DNA of 64,000 bases from Schistosoma haematobium (lineage: Eukaryota > Platyhelminthes > Trematoda > Strigeidida > Schistosomatidae): assembly GCF_000699445.3 (NCBI RefSeq), contig NC_067197.1:22737809-22801808 (forward strand). Reading direction: 5' to 3'. The notes below the pieces were generated by a model. It was not told the DNA's origin, made no database searches, and saw nothing but the letters and a program-made list of their open reading frames with translations. The translations under genes and the position numbers were made by a program. Of the stretch, positions 62,679-64,000 are shown in pieces (positions within the stretch are counted from its first letter, which is position 1; the number at the start of each line of letters is the position of its first letter).

Positions 62679-64000
62679 TGAAAAAAGCAGAAGACATGCG
62701 TAGTATGCAGAGTTTTGATCATGTGCCTTCGAAACACTACTCTATGTTTGAAATACACCGAAATACAAACGTTTTCAAAGCAGTATTGGACACAAATAAA
62801 TTTTGTTTGCTCTAAACCTATCTGGAAAAATCCCACAATAGTGTGTAAAGAACCATCTAAACTATTTTCAAGAATTCATTTATATTGGTTGTATGAATCT
62901 TCCTATTGATGTTTTGAATGTCACTTGATCAGTCAAGCATTATAAGCAAAGATGACCTTAAGTTAGAACAGACATAGGTTATTATCAATAAATCGATCGA
63001 TCAATGAATTGTGTGTATAATATTCAGCTAAAAATCAATATCTGAAAAACATATAGAAAATGGTTTTCTCAGTTAACAATGAACAAATCTGTAAGATAAA
63101 CTATTTACAATAAGTTTCATTAGTGGTGTCGGTTAATTAATTATGGATGATATGAAAGTAACCTTTGTTAAATGCCAACTCGCTATTCAAACCAGTGAAT
63201 ATAAGGAACAACTGACGCCAATCGAATTTGACTTGAATAATATTAAGAAATAGTTTAGTGGTGATATGTTTGTAACTTTACTACTAATATTAATAAAAAA
63301 ACAATCATATTGAAGTTTTGAATTACACAATCTACGTAGGAACAAAGCACAATAGTGAATGGAAATGTGATATAAAAATGTAGTGTCAAAGTTAACAGCA
63401 AGATATATTTATAGATTCACAGTCTAACTGATTAGTTAAAACATTAAACTTGAAACATCTGTTCAATATGAGAGACAACATAACAAAAGTCTGTTGAAGG
63501 AAATAAGTAATAGCTCCACCTCCAAGATTATCACCTCTATTATTACACGGTCTTCAATTTCTGATATTTGCTAATCATTAAATTCTCAAGTAAGTAAAAT
63601 TAATTAGGTAATAAAATTAAAGAATAATTGGATATCTCAAGTTGACTAATTCAATGCTTCATTTGTTTTATTCACTTGACATTGCATATTGAGGTTTACA
63701 TTCACTTGTAATTTAAAGCATCTGTCCTAATTATTCAACCTAACCGATTCTCGATTGGTTACTTCATCGAACAATGTAGCAGTATTATGTATCGTATGTA
63801 TGTATCACATCACTAAGGTCTAAGGTTAAAAGCAAATTTTCAAACAAATAGAATAAAATGAAATAAAACTCTGTTCTTATAAATTAACTCTTGCTTGACA
63901 GTCTAGTGTATAAAAGTTGTAAAAGGAAGACATTCACTCCCCTGTAATTAGGTCTCATTTTCAACTATTCAGTTAAATGACTCTTACTTCCAAACTTACG
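143..64000 (-). CDS. Ras GTPase-activating protein, SynGAP/DAB2IP/RASAL2 family (whole gene model, 5' incomplete)
   Basis: This is a spliced minus-strand gene with 14 coding exons plus one base of a fifteenth, about 1,434 residues in the window. Members of this family bind membranes through PH and C2 domains and speed GTP hydrolysis on Ras and Rap. Visible in order are a C2 domain (about residues 18-219, window numbering), a RasGAP domain (about 220-500) with the arginine finger at residue 282 and the FLR motif at 423-425, the LPxxLxDISxAL helix near 657-668, then a low-complexity Asn/Ser/Thr-rich tail with coiled coils near 1169-1213 and 1294-1334. All introns follow GT-AG and all codon phases join without a frame break. 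The order and spacing of motifs match SynGAP/DAB2IP/RASAL2 rather than p120GAP, neurofibromin or RASA1-4. The PH domain, N terminus and promoter lie beyond 64000. Introns make up over 90 percent of the span. Confidence 0.93.
516..3086 (-). other. Intron 14 (between exons 14 and 15)
   Basis: 2,571 bases of AT-rich intron. The only recognisable content is a Penelope-like terminal repeat fragment at 2080-2165. The moderately GC-richer stretch around 1880-2080 just before it may belong to the same insertion but shows no coding match. I see nothing else. Confidence 0.8.
2080..2165 (-). repeat. Penelope-like terminal repeat fragment with decayed hammerhead-like core
   Basis: Read on the minus strand it has CTCTGAAGAAGTG, then GAAACGTCAGAAAAT, then a segment ending CTACTCATTGGGATATTAC. 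The same order occurs at 39145-39240, 39605-39705 and (mutated) 24970-25150. The CUGANGA and GAAAC blocks resemble a hammerhead core, but the stem II bases here no longer pair well. Placement in Penelope-like elements is inference. Confidence 0.5.
3087..3859 (-). CDS. RasGAP gene exon 14: Asn-rich region and coiled coil
   Basis: This is the longest exon (773 bases), with acceptor CTTACAG at 3860-3866 and donor GTTAGT at 3081-3086. It encodes residues 1054-1310 plus two bases. The first half is Asn/Ser/Thr-rich. Residues about 1169-1213 form a clear heptad-patterned coiled coil, [15 protein letters not shown] continuing to LRQLLDQLI. This corresponds to the C-terminal coiled coil of SynGAP/DAB2IP, which serves for self-association. 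The exon ends in a second helical stretch, FKELDDAMA, that continues into exon 15. Confidence 0.9.
5517..5635 (+). mobile_element. Diverged relic of RTE family A (C-terminal RT region)
   Basis: The segment reads like 14430-14545 of the young RTE copy (shared blocks include GAGAGAACAAACCA and GTGGATAGGACA) with about 20-25 percent changes. It encodes a WERTNQ...KWIGHT-like stretch. It is much older than the two near-identical copies at 14032 and 19101, so this family has been active over a long time. Confidence 0.7.
7004..7192 (-). mobile_element. tRNA-derived SINE (family B)
   Basis: On the minus strand it has an A-box-like GTTCAGTGATCTAG, a decayed B box, then the common body (GTGGATGCGCACTGC, AGTCCCATACTAGGA, CAGTGCTTCCAGG) and a tail ending near ATCGACTCGTGAA. 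The same body recurs throughout the window. The B box is poorly preserved, so this copy is probably silent. Confidence 0.75.
7874..8224 (-). CDS. RasGAP gene exon 13: Asn/Ser-rich tail segment
   Basis: This exon has 351 bases (117 codons, phase 0 at both ends), with acceptor TTTTAG at 8225-8230 and donor GTAAGT at 7868-7873. It encodes residues 937-1053, including a run of six Asn from an AAT-type repeat, and is otherwise Ser/Thr/Lys-rich. No domain is seen. A second AG a few bases inside (CTACACAG) could serve as an alternative acceptor but would change phase, so the outer one was chosen. Confidence 0.83.
9110..9242 (-). mobile_element. Degenerate tRNA-derived SINE (family B)
   Basis: The plus strand shows AAGCATTCAATAGCTG, TGTCCCAATATTAGG and CATCGATGATC in the same order as the reverse complement of the family B body. 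Heavy substitution marks it as an old copy. Confidence 0.45.
9758..9834 (+). mobile_element. 5'-truncated SINE (family B), 3' body only
   Basis: It begins at ACTAGGACGAGACGAC and runs through CAGTGCTTCCAGGTTTTCC to CTCATGAATTCAAC. It lacks the tRNA-like head. Bases 9855-9885 contain the inverse of the same tail, so two copies meet here tail to tail. Confidence 0.7.
9888..10212 (+). mobile_element. Long-form tRNA-derived SINE (family B)
   Basis: This is the best-preserved copy, about 325 bases. A leader of about 130 bases starts with GTTCTAGTGAGAAGCC. The tRNA-like head follows (A-box region GGCTCAGTGATCCAG, B box GGGTTCGAATCTC near 10075-10087), then the body with ACTGCTGAGGAGCCCC and GGCCGTCCAGTGCTTC, and a tail at about 10200. 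Pol III transcription from the internal promoter is inferred. Confidence 0.8.
10592..10638. repeat. (ATT)n microsatellite
   Basis: About 14 trinucleotide units, TTATTATTA and so on. It creates a spurious poly-Leu open frame on the plus strand. Confidence 0.95.
11044..11356 (-). mobile_element. Long-form tRNA-derived SINE (family B)
   Basis: On the minus strand it has the same leader (GGTTCTAGTGAGAAGCC), a head with GGCTCAGTGGTCTAAAG and GGGTTCGAG, and a body ending in TCGACTCATGAATTCG. The body has diverged (CTGAGGAAACCGATAC). It is the mirror of the 9888 copy, so the two could form a long imperfect hairpin in the pre-mRNA. Confidence 0.75.
11803..11925 (+). mobile_element. Degenerate tRNA-derived SINE (family B)
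   Basis: GGCTCAGTGATTTTAAGG and TGTGTTCGATACACAG are A- and B-box remnants. GGCTGCACACTGTAGAG matches the body start. The copy ends early. Confidence 0.55.
13280..13446 (+). mobile_element. tRNA-derived SINE (family B), 5' part shortened
   Basis: It has a well-kept B box GGGTTCGAATCTCGC followed by a G8 run, then GATCGTGGATGAGCACTG, CTGAGGAGTCCCATAC, GGCCGTCCAGTGCTTCC and the tail CAATTGACTCATGATTTC. The A box is weak. Confidence 0.8.
14032..14770 (+). mobile_element. 5'-truncated RTE family A (SR2-type) copy
   Basis: 739 bases, near-identical to the inverse of 19101-19837; I noted only a handful of changes, such as Val/Ile and Lys/Arg codons near the end. It covers the last RT residues, an in-frame TAA at about 14157-14159, the C-terminal domain (GHTLR...RRRGRPNNT) and the (AAGT)n tail. 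5' truncation with an intact 3' tail is typical of target-primed reverse transcription. It is antisense to the host gene. The high identity means a recent insertion. Confidence 0.9.
14838..14962 (-). mobile_element. Degenerate tRNA-derived SINE (family B)
   Basis: The plus strand shows ATTCCTCAGCAGTGTGCATC and CACGACCTCGC, then a decayed B box (GATCGAACCCACAAC), which is the reverse complement of the family B body. It lies just beyond the RTE tail. Confidence 0.6.
15722..15979 (-). CDS. RasGAP gene exon 12: Ser-rich tail segment
   Basis: This exon has 258 bases (86 codons, phase 0 at both ends), with acceptor TTTCAG at 15980-15985 and donor GTAAGT at 15716-15721. It encodes residues 851-936, which are hydrophilic. 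There is a short acidic stretch ([13 protein letters not shown]) followed by a polyserine run with two Arg. No domain is recognised. Assignment rests on strong splice signals, phase continuity and the long open frame. The DxxxxIYDTVP segment could be a tyrosine-based docking motif, which is inference. Confidence 0.85.
15980..17968 (-). other. Intron 11 (between exons 11 and 12)
   Basis: 1,989 bases, AT-rich. The only repeat seen is a small SINE tail-to-tail junction at 16781-16863. This intron lies inside the interval bracketed by the inverted RTE pair. Confidence 0.8.
16781..16863. repeat. SINE family B tail-to-tail junction
   Basis: The left part (TTCACGAGTCAATCTATGC) is the inverse of a SINE tail. 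The right part (CAGTGCTTCCAGG to GGGAATTCAAC) is the same tail in forward orientation. Two 3' ends thus meet with no bodies left, which suggests insertion into an earlier copy followed by deletion. Confidence 0.5.
17969..18601 (-). CDS. RasGAP gene exon 11: LPxxLxDISxAL helix and Asn-rich tail
   Basis: This exon has 633 bases (211 codons, phase 0 at both ends), with acceptor TTTTAG at 18602-18607 and donor GTAAGT at 17963-17968. Residues 657-668, [12 protein letters not shown], match the conserved LPxLLxDISxAL element just after the GAP domain in SynGAP and DAB2IP. The rest is rich in Asn, Ser and Asp with no recognisable fold, and probably disordered. The reading continues past the donor for some codons in genomic sequence, but phase and donor strength favour splicing here. 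Confidence 0.91.
19120..19719 (-). pseudogene. RTE C-terminal domain downstream of the in-frame stop
   Basis: The same frame continues open for about 199 codons after TAA 19720-19722, down to TAA at 19120-19122. It starts TFTYLSSIV and includes [34 protein letters not shown] and [12 protein letters not shown], the usual RTE C-terminal region. It has an ATG only at 19488. A single base change separates it from the main ORF. Whether it is made by read-through or is dead is unknown. Confidence 0.8.
19720..22134 (-). CDS. RTE endonuclease-reverse transcriptase ORF (804 residues, ends at in-frame TAA)
   Basis: Apurinic/apyrimidinic-type endonuclease motifs are intact: WNVRT (31-35), SETHW (60-64), YAPTND (136-141), GDFNAK (171-176) and SDHH (266-269). 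The reverse transcriptase has IPKKGD (564-569), [11 protein letters not shown] (645-655), [13 protein letters not shown] (701-713) and the catalytic FADD (745-748). It nicks DNA and reverse-transcribes its own RNA at the nick. The frame stops at TAA 19720-19722, just where related proteins continue into the thumb and C-terminal region. The start ATG at 22134 is the first in frame after the 5' UTR. Confidence 0.92.
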   Translation of the reverse strand: MTPHDESRIPSEVTRPMPFMTTRATIYLSIWNVRTMWDTGRAFQIAAEMRRYNLEVLIISETHWTQVGQQRLTTGELLLYSGHEEENAPHTQGVALMLSKQAQKALIGWESHGPRIIKASFKTKKEGISMNIIQCYAPTNDYNEDAKDQFYNRLQSIIEKCPTKDLTILMGDFNAKVGVDNTGYEDVMGRHGLGERNENGERFANLCAFNKLVIGGTIFPHKRIHKTTWTSPDHSTQNQIDHICINKTFRRTIEDVRTKRGGDIASDHHSLVAKMKLKLKKHWTMGRTTSQMFNTDFLQDTDKLNKFKIVLSNKFQAFHDLINGEGTTMESNWNGIKEAITSTRHEVLGHKKYHQKEWITVDTLDKIQERRNKKAAINTSRTRAEKAKAQAEYTEVNKQVKRSIRTDKRKYVEDLATTAEKAARERNMRQLYDTAKKLSGNRRKPERPVKSKEGEVITNIEEQQNRWVEHFKELLNRPAPLNPPNIEAAPTDLPINVGPPTIEEISMTIRQIKSGKAAGTDNIPAETQKADAVATARILHILFNKIWDEEEVPTDWKEGLLIKIPKKGDLSKCDNYRGITLLSIPRKVFNRVLLNRMKDCVDAQLRDQQAGFRKDRSCTDQIATLRIIVEQSIEWNSSLYINFIDYEKAFDSVDRTTLWKLLRHYGVPQKIVNIIQSSYDGLHCKIVHGGQLTKSFEVKTSVRQGCLLSPFLFLLVINWIMKTSTSEGKHGIQWTSRMQLDDLNFADDLALLSQMQQHMQEKTINVAAAPTAVGLNIHKKESKILRYNTACTNPITVDEDLEDV
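22398..22590 (+). repeat. Interspersed repeat family C
   Basis: It shares the order GACATTCT, TCGACTA, ACTACTTAT, ATAAGTAGCA and ACCACA with 43552-43745 and, inverted, with 26110-26290. The TACTTAT...ATAAGTA part is a small palindrome. No coding content. It may be part of an LTR or a non-autonomous element, but I cannot say which. Confidence 0.5.
23300..23800 (-). CDS. RasGAP gene exon 10: end of RasGAP domain plus low-complexity spacer
   Basis: This exon has 501 bases (167 codons, phase 0 at both ends), with acceptor TTATAG at 23801-23806 and donor GTAAGT at 23294-23299. It opens with [20 protein letters not shown], the last RasGAP helices (family: EYMxFMNxFLExEWxxMQ). A variable spacer follows. 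[16 protein letters not shown] at residues 554-568 then looks like the family's DLGRELSxLHxLLxEV helix. The rest is Thr/Asn/Ser-rich, with runs of Thr and Asn coded by short trinucleotide tracts. Confidence 0.92.
23862..23945 (+). ncRNA. Sm-alpha hammerhead ribozyme, mutated core
   Basis: It has stem I strand TCCAG, CTGATGA, stem II GTCC/GGAC, then GAGAC instead of GAAAC, and the second stem I strand CTGGA. The A-to-G change falls in the invariant GAAA, and the usual GUC cleavage triplet is changed to UUC. The SINE head with the Pol III boxes is missing, so this is a 5'-truncated copy. Predicted inactive or very weak. Confidence 0.75.
24970..25150. repeat. Inverted dimer of a Penelope-like terminal repeat
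   Basis: The left arm (TTTGTAATATCTCAATGAGTAG) and right arm (CTACTAATTGGGATATCACAAA) are inverted copies. Between them lies AAGTGG...TTAAGCCATAAGACGTC, a decayed form of the hammerhead-like block in the other copies. Both arms have diverged, so it is old. Confidence 0.55.
26110..26290 (-). repeat. Interspersed repeat family C
   Basis: This is an inverse copy of the repeat at 22398-22590, sharing the ACTACTTAT core and the ACCACAGT end. It is more diverged than the other two. Confidence 0.4.
26834..26871 (+). ncRNA. Penelope-type hammerhead-like motif
   Basis: A core-like CTTGAAGAG is followed by a perfect 7-bp stem II, GTCCAGA (26843-26849) with TCTGGAC (26857-26863), loop of 7, then GAAAC (26864-26868) and GTT as the cleavage triplet (26869-26871). 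This is the CUGANGA-stem II-GAAAC-NUH layout with a very short stem III, as described for Penelope-like elements. One deviation: the first core C is U. Stem I is weak (CC/GG then AT-rich). Confidence 0.55.
27788..27985 (-). mobile_element. tRNA-derived SINE (family B)
   Basis: On the minus strand it has GGCTCACCGGTCTAGATG (A-box region), GGTTTGATCCCTGC (B-box region), then the body with CAGTGCTTCCAGG inverse at 27827. It ends about 100 bases from the exon 9 donor region. Confidence 0.7.
28101..28341 (-). CDS. RasGAP gene exon 9: RasGAP core with FLR motif
   Basis: This exon has 241 bases, with acceptor TTACAG at 28342-28347 and donor GTAAGT at 28095-28100. It encodes residues 393-472. [18 protein letters not shown] at residues 422-439 is the RasGAP signature in its SynGAP-family form (FLRFLCPAIMSPSLFxL; other RasGAPs have FLRFINPAI). 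The motif arginine, residue 425, stabilises the arginine-finger loop. [17 protein letters not shown] at 453-469 matches LTLIAKVIQNLANFxxF. This exon settles the family assignment. Confidence 0.96.
28628..28785 (+). mobile_element. Degenerate tRNA-derived SINE (family B)
   Basis: TTTCTGGGTTCGATTGGCG is a B-box remnant. AGTCTCATATTGAGACGACA, GGCCATCCAGTGCTTTCAG and TGACGGTCTAGCTAAG follow in family order. Confidence 0.65.
32290..32347 (+). mobile_element. SINE (family B) 3' fragment
   Basis: Only the 3' body remains: CCAGTACTTCCAG, CCATGGTGGTCTAGC, TTCAATTGGCTAGTGAATTC. Confidence 0.65.
32808..33079 (-). CDS. RasGAP gene exon 8: RasGAP domain middle
   Basis: This exon has 272 bases, with acceptor TTTCAG at 33080-33085 and donor GTAATA at 32802-32807. 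It encodes residues 302-391 plus two bases. [13 protein letters not shown] near residues 320-332 corresponds to CEVDPxKC of SynGAP/DAB2IP. The region then has a lineage-specific spacer and ends in LNYFP, equivalent to the FPxELKEVF lead-in. The join AG+T gives Ser392 and continues straight into the exon 9 helix. Confidence 0.92.
33430..33615 (+). pseudogene. Fragment resembling the C-terminal end of a Penelope-like element (GIY-YIG region)
   Basis: The frame from 33445 reads to TAA 33613-33615 and includes [14 protein letters not shown] and [18 protein letters not shown]. The pattern EAIAIRxKKPxLxxQ resembles the end of the GIY-YIG endonuclease of Penelope-like proteins. Without the GIY-YIG signature itself the call is tentative. 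A TTA microsatellite follows at 33655. Confidence 0.45.
33655..33680. repeat. (TTA)n microsatellite
   Basis: About eight TTA units, with a second shorter run at 33686-33698. Confidence 0.9.
33813..33834. repeat. (TC)n microsatellite
   Basis: About ten TC units between AATAT and TTACTCC. Confidence 0.9.
34078..34340 (-). repeat. Interspersed repeat family T, shortened copy
   Basis: On the minus strand it has CATGGGACTGCATCTCC, TTACGATGCTCCACTGCC, CACCTGCTTCGGTCTGG, CACCCGGGCAGTAACG and a 3' end CCAATATATATGTGTTC followed by AAATAAAAT. The same order is at 42175-42390. It is GC-rich within AT-rich surroundings. Confidence 0.7.
35604..35806. repeat. Palindromic repeat (inverted arms)
   Basis: The left arm has TTCGGATTATCCCATT, TTGACCAGCCTTGGTTGGC and ATATGTACATC. 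The right arm, from 35740, is its inverse: GATGTACATATGCC, AATCAAGATTGGTCAAA, AACGGGATAATTC. One arm of the same family appears alone at 48325-48410. No coding content. Confidence 0.75.
35819..36037. repeat. Palindromic repeat with remnant of an inverted Sm-alpha in its centre
   Basis: The arms at 35819-35895 and 35961-36037 (about 77 bases) are close inverted copies, e.g. TTCACTTGGTATTGTTTGGA against TCCAAACAATATCAAGTGAA. The centre contains TGTAAGCAATGATAGATG, which is the inverse of the 3' end of Sm-alpha (compare 36229-36245). The same arms bracket a whole inverted Sm-alpha at 55478-55760. Confidence 0.8.
36064..36245 (+). mobile_element. Sm-alpha type SINE carrying a hammerhead ribozyme
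   Basis: It has an internal Pol III promoter: A-box-like TAGTTGAGTGG (36080-36090) and B box GGTTCAAGTC (36124-36133). The hammerhead follows and the element ends at CATCATTGCTTAC. Sm-alpha SINEs with active hammerheads are established in schistosomes. It sits just right of the palindrome 35819-36037. Confidence 0.88.
36162..36216 (+). ncRNA. Hammerhead ribozyme with intact core (Sm-alpha)
   Basis: All invariant positions are present. The stem I strand TCCAG (36168-36172) pairs with CTGGA (36206-36210). CTGATGA is at 36173-36179. Stem II is GTCC (36180-36183) with GGAC (36190-36193). GAAA is at 36194-36197. Stem III is AC/GT closing on a GCGC loop. The cleavage triplet GTC is at 36203-36205. 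Outer stem I sequences (GGTACA and TTCCAG) match the loop elements known to give fast tertiary folding. Predicted self-cleavage after 36205. Confidence 0.9.
36284..36442 (+). mobile_element. Degenerate Sm-alpha copy
   Basis: GAGTGGCTAACGTGGATAGCG (part of the A-box region), GAGTTCAAGTCTC (B box), then GGACGGCAAG where GGACGAAAC is expected, and CACTGCTAGCCAC. The hammerhead core is destroyed. It forms a head-to-tail pair with 36064-36245. Confidence 0.7.
37403..38082 (-). pseudogene. 5'-truncated RTE family B copy (RT C-terminal domain and 3' UTR)
   Basis: The minus-strand frame from about 38082 reads [32 protein letters not shown] and [15 protein letters not shown], an RTE-clade C-terminal domain as widespread in trematodes. 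One in-frame TGA lies where Trp is expected (GDG*KKV). The element ends with CAACTTGGACCGATG, TCCTACGTTG and a (CTGA)n tail at 37403-37415. The body and tail differ from RTE family A. Confidence 0.8.
38083..38440 (+). mobile_element. Internally deleted fragment related to the non-autonomous element at 45008-45640
   Basis: It shares GATGTGGTGGTCGGGC, GTTCGAAGGCGAAG, GTACCTCCAGAAGAACCC, GGGCAACCGGGAAGTGA and ACCTCTAACAGCA with the inverse of 45090-45560 but skips about 250 bases and lacks the 3' tail. It lies head to head with the RTE family B copy on its left. Confidence 0.65.
38697..38735. repeat. (TA)n microsatellite near exon 7 donor
   Basis: About 19 TA units, starting about 48 bases into the intron after exon 7. 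Confidence 0.95.
38784..38863 (-). CDS. RasGAP gene exon 7: arginine-finger exon
   Basis: This is the smallest complete exon (80 bases), with acceptor GTTATAG at 38864-38870 and donor GTAAGT at 38778-38783. It encodes residues 276-301, including [21 protein letters not shown]. The family motif is [20 protein letters not shown], so the catalytic arginine finger is Arg282 (codon CGA read from 38841-38843). This residue inserts into the Ras active site to speed GTP hydrolysis, so the protein is predicted to be an active GAP. A long (TA)n tract starts about 48 bases past the donor. Confidence 0.94.
39145..39240 (-). repeat. Penelope-like terminal repeat with hammerhead-like core
   Basis: The minus strand reads GATGATGAAGTGGCTAAGTC, then ACGAAACGTC. 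The block ATGATGA resembles CUGANGA with C changed to A. GTGGC and GTCAC form a 5-bp stem II with a 3-base loop, then GAAAC and GTC follow. CTACTCATTGTGACAC continues the repeat. Confidence 0.55.
39605..39705 (+). repeat. Penelope-like terminal repeat with hammerhead-like core
   Basis: TTCTCTGAAGAAGTGGCTTA has an exact CTGAAGA, followed by GAAAC and ATC, then AGAAAATTTAG and ACTCATTGAGATATTGC. Stem II (GTGGC with GTTGT) is held only by wobble pairs, so it is probably inactive. It is inverted relative to 39145-39240, with about 365 bases between. Confidence 0.55.
39808..39915 (+). mobile_element. SINE (family B) 3' fragment
   Basis: TCTCATACCGGGACGAAATA, CGTCAAGTGCTTCCAGG, TGTCTAGCATCAACTG and CATTCAAC in family order. 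The tRNA-like head is missing. Confidence 0.7.
41845..42390 (+). repeat. Interspersed repeat family T, long copy
   Basis: About 540 bases, GC-rich, with sharp edges against AT-rich sequence. It has a (CT) run, a TATA-like GCATATATAGCC at about 41957, and GGGTTGGTGGACATGAAG. Then comes the 3' part shared with 34078-34340, ending GTGTTCAAATAAATAAATAA. The 3' tail suggests retroposition. Short open frames on both strands resemble nothing known. Probably a non-autonomous element or a LINE 3' region. Confidence 0.65.
43552..43745 (+). repeat. Interspersed repeat family C
   Basis: TGCCGACAGACATTCTACTG, CGACTACTGCTACACATTAC, ATAAGTAGCATGTACCACAG in the same order as 22398-22590. Confidence 0.5.
45008..45640 (-). 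mobile_element. Non-autonomous element sharing its 3' end with RTE family B
   Basis: The minus strand carries about 550 bases of unrelated GC-rich body and then about 70 bases ending in CAATTTGGATCAATG, GCCTGGTTCAACGTTG and a (CTGA)n tail. These last bases match the ends of 37403-38082, 47965-48033 and 51991-52365. A short frame (91 codons, 45357-45632) is present but unlike known proteins. It looks like a SINE or deletion derivative using the RTE B machinery. Confidence 0.65.
46436..46601 (-). CDS. RasGAP gene exon 6: start of RasGAP domain
   Basis: This exon has 166 bases, with acceptor TTTCAG at 46602-46607 and donor GTAAGT at 46430-46435. It encodes residues 220-274. The stretch [15 protein letters not shown]...[16 protein letters not shown] matches the first helices of the SynGAP-type RasGAP domain (KxKEELAxxLVxxxQ...KxFLxDLVMSEVD). 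The last base G combines with AA of exon 7 to give Glu275. Confidence 0.93.
46602..47506 (-). other. Intron 5 (between exons 5 and 6)
   Basis: 905 bases of AT-rich sequence. No repeat or gene seen. Confidence 0.85.
47507..47829 (-). CDS. RasGAP gene exon 5: end of C2 domain with Asn/Ser-rich insert
   Basis: This exon has 323 bases, with acceptor AATAG at 47830-47834 and donor GTTAGT at 47501-47506. It encodes residues 113-219. It opens with [10 protein letters not shown] (family: VxIPV) and TWLTLQPP (family: QWYPL), then carries an insert of about 55 residues rich in Ser, Asn, Leu and Gln. It returns to family sequence with [18 protein letters not shown], where relatives have IRxKARYQ...LP. 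The insert is longer than the loop in vertebrate SynGAP or DAB2IP. Confidence 0.92.
47965..48033 (-). mobile_element. RTE family B 3' end, extremely 5'-truncated
   Basis: About 70 bases: on the minus strand CAACCTGGACCGATGCAC, TGCCTGGTCCTACGTTGTAG, then a (CTGA)n tail of three to four units. It is close to the 37403 copy, so it is fairly young. Confidence 0.75.
48325..48410 (+). repeat. Single arm of the palindromic repeat
   Basis: TTTTTGACTAAGATTTGATC, AGTCTTGATCGGCAAATG, TACATCCTGT match the arms of 35604-35806. Confidence 0.55.
48807..48940 (-). CDS. RasGAP gene exon 4: C2 domain
   Basis: This exon has 134 bases, with acceptor TTTTAG at 48941-48946 and donor GTAAGA at 48801-48806. It encodes residues 68-111. 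[15 protein letters not shown] corresponds to the family's NLP...VxLYR strand. It is followed by a Ser/Arg/Lys-rich loop and then QNQLIG, the lead-in to the IGxVxIPV strand. The loop is basic, as expected for a membrane-facing C2 loop in this family. The final G joins GT of the next exon to give Gly112. Confidence 0.92.
48941..50222 (-). other. Intron 3 (between exons 3 and 4)
   Basis: 1,282 bases of AT-rich sequence. No repeat or gene seen. Confidence 0.85.
50223..50321 (-). CDS. RasGAP gene exon 3: C2 domain
   Basis: This exon has 99 bases, with acceptor CAAAG at 50322-50326 and donor GTATGT at 50217-50222. It encodes residues 35-66, including [18 protein letters not shown] and then FWAEDFDL. 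This is the most recognisable C2 stretch of the SynGAP/DAB2IP family, in which CELCLDxxLYARTTxK is followed by FWGEHFEF. Both ends split codons: CG+T (Arg) on entry and AA+T (Asn) on exit. Confidence 0.93.
51255..51450 (-). mobile_element. Degenerate SINE (family B) remnants
   Basis: TTTCACGAGTCATAGCTTC and, after a gap, CACTGAAAACCAGACAAAG, GCTGGACGGCTGTTTTG resemble inverse family B blocks. Very diverged and possibly two pieces. Confidence 0.35.
51991..52365 (-). pseudogene. Old 5'-truncated RTE family B copy
   Basis: The minus strand carries the same blocks as 37403-38082 (GACATGGTATCAATCC, AGGTCCTTATGATCATAG, GCCCAAAATCG) with many changes. It ends at 51991 in CTGACTGA tail units. The coding frame is broken. 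Confidence 0.7.
52814..53080 (-). mobile_element. Long-form SINE (family B), diverged
   Basis: On the plus strand it has TTAAAACCAGAAAG, GACAGCTGTCTGATCC, TAGTGTAGGACTCCTCG, then CAGTGAGCTGACACTCAG (inverse A-box region) and GGTTGACTATCTCATC (leader). It belongs to the family by order of blocks. Confidence 0.6.
54238..54561 (+). mobile_element. Solo-LTR-like segment
   Basis: It starts TGTTAAGTCGAATGG and ends CACACGTTACAACA, so it runs TG to CA over about 324 bases. A TATA box (TATATAAATAG, about 54365) is followed by a GC-richer transcribed part. No second LTR, primer-binding site or coding region is near. I saw no clear target-site duplication, which weakens the call. The length is in the range of gypsy-type LTRs of schistosomes. 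Confidence 0.45.
55478..55760. repeat. Palindromic arms bracketing an inverted Sm-alpha
   Basis: The left arm (55478-55530) has TTGTTTAAGACTGCAATTGA and the right arm (55700-55760) has TGCAGTCCTAAACAACAGTG, its inverse. The arms match those of 35819-36037. Between them lies a minus-strand Sm-alpha. Confidence 0.75.
55565..55695 (-). ncRNA. Sm-alpha fragment with hammerhead, minus strand, core mutated
   Basis: The minus strand has a B-box-like GTTCGAGTCC, then stem I TCCAG, CTGACAA instead of CTGATGA, a shortened stem II, GAAA intact, an AT/GCGC stem-loop III, cleavage triplet ATC and CTGGA closing stem I. The change of G to A in CUGANGA should greatly reduce activity. Confidence 0.7.
55795..55972 (+). 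mobile_element. Sm-alpha SINE with decayed hammerhead
   Basis: A-box-like TTAGCTAAGTAGAC, B-box-like GAGCTCGAGTCCC, then TCCAG, CTGATGA, stem II TCC/GGA, GAAGAG in place of GAAAC, and CTCGA in place of CTGGA. Both the core and stem I are damaged. Its start has the same upstream spacer (CCCATTGCACAA) as 36064. Confidence 0.75.
57225..57375 (+). mobile_element. Degenerate SINE (family B)
   Basis: TAGGTTTGATTCCCCG (B-box remnant), CTGTTGAGGAGTACTACAC and TTTCTGGTTTTCAATGG follow family order. It lies about 430 bases from the exon 2 donor. Confidence 0.5.
57808..57909 (-). CDS. RasGAP gene exon 2: start of C2 domain
   Basis: This exon has 102 bases, with its acceptor in a pyrimidine-rich stretch (TTTCAG at 57910-57915) and donor GTAAAT at 57802-57807. 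It encodes residues 1-33 plus two bases of codon 34. The motif [16 protein letters not shown] at residues 18-33 is the first beta strand of the family's C2 domain; SynGAP and DAB2IP have a very similar strand ending in ARxLPPKKR. The exon starts with the third base of a split codon and ends with two bases, which fits exon 3. Confidence 0.9.
58545..58974 (-). pseudogene. CR1 reverse transcriptase, N-terminal part only
   Basis: [32 protein letters not shown] and [19 protein letters not shown] are RT domains 0-2. The similarity ends at NENRILLEG. The catalytic YADD region, thumb and 3' UTR are absent. Confidence 0.8.
59194..60110 (-). pseudogene. CR1 ORF2 endonuclease region
   Basis: From about 60092 the frame reads [12 protein letters not shown], then [20 protein letters not shown] and [12 protein letters not shown], the order of an apurinic/apyrimidinic-type endonuclease. 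The key GDFN motif is changed to EEFN (catalytic Asp replaced), so the enzyme would be impaired. Stop codons lie upstream of 60110 and at 59194. Confidence 0.8.
60306..61270 (-). pseudogene. CR1 ORF1: PHD-type zinc finger and basic region
   Basis: From about 61255 the frame reads [23 protein letters not shown], then TGA at about 61157 where the next PHD cysteine is expected, then WLCQQC. This is the Cys4-His-Cys3 order of a PHD finger, a known ORF1 domain of CR1 elements. After the stop, 255 open codons (61073 to 60306) are rich in Lys/Ser/Arg and likely bind RNA. The open frame on the other phase at 61151-61420 is a shadow. Confidence 0.7.
61687..61709. repeat. (TA)n microsatellite
   Basis: About ten TA units. 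Confidence 0.9.
61859..61906. repeat. (TA)n microsatellite
   Basis: About 23 TA units, one of the longest runs in the window. Confidence 0.95.
62629..62677. repeat. (TA)n microsatellite
   Basis: About 24 TA units. Confidence 0.95.
64000..64000 (-). CDS. RasGAP gene, last base of the exon upstream (exon 1 in window)
   Basis: The minus strand begins with one base followed by GTAAGT (63994-63999), a strong 5' splice donor. The next exon needs two bases from its predecessor to complete its first codon, so a donor here is consistent, but only one exon base is visible. The exon itself should carry the end of the region joining the PH and C2 domains, which is inference from family architecture. 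Confidence 0.45.
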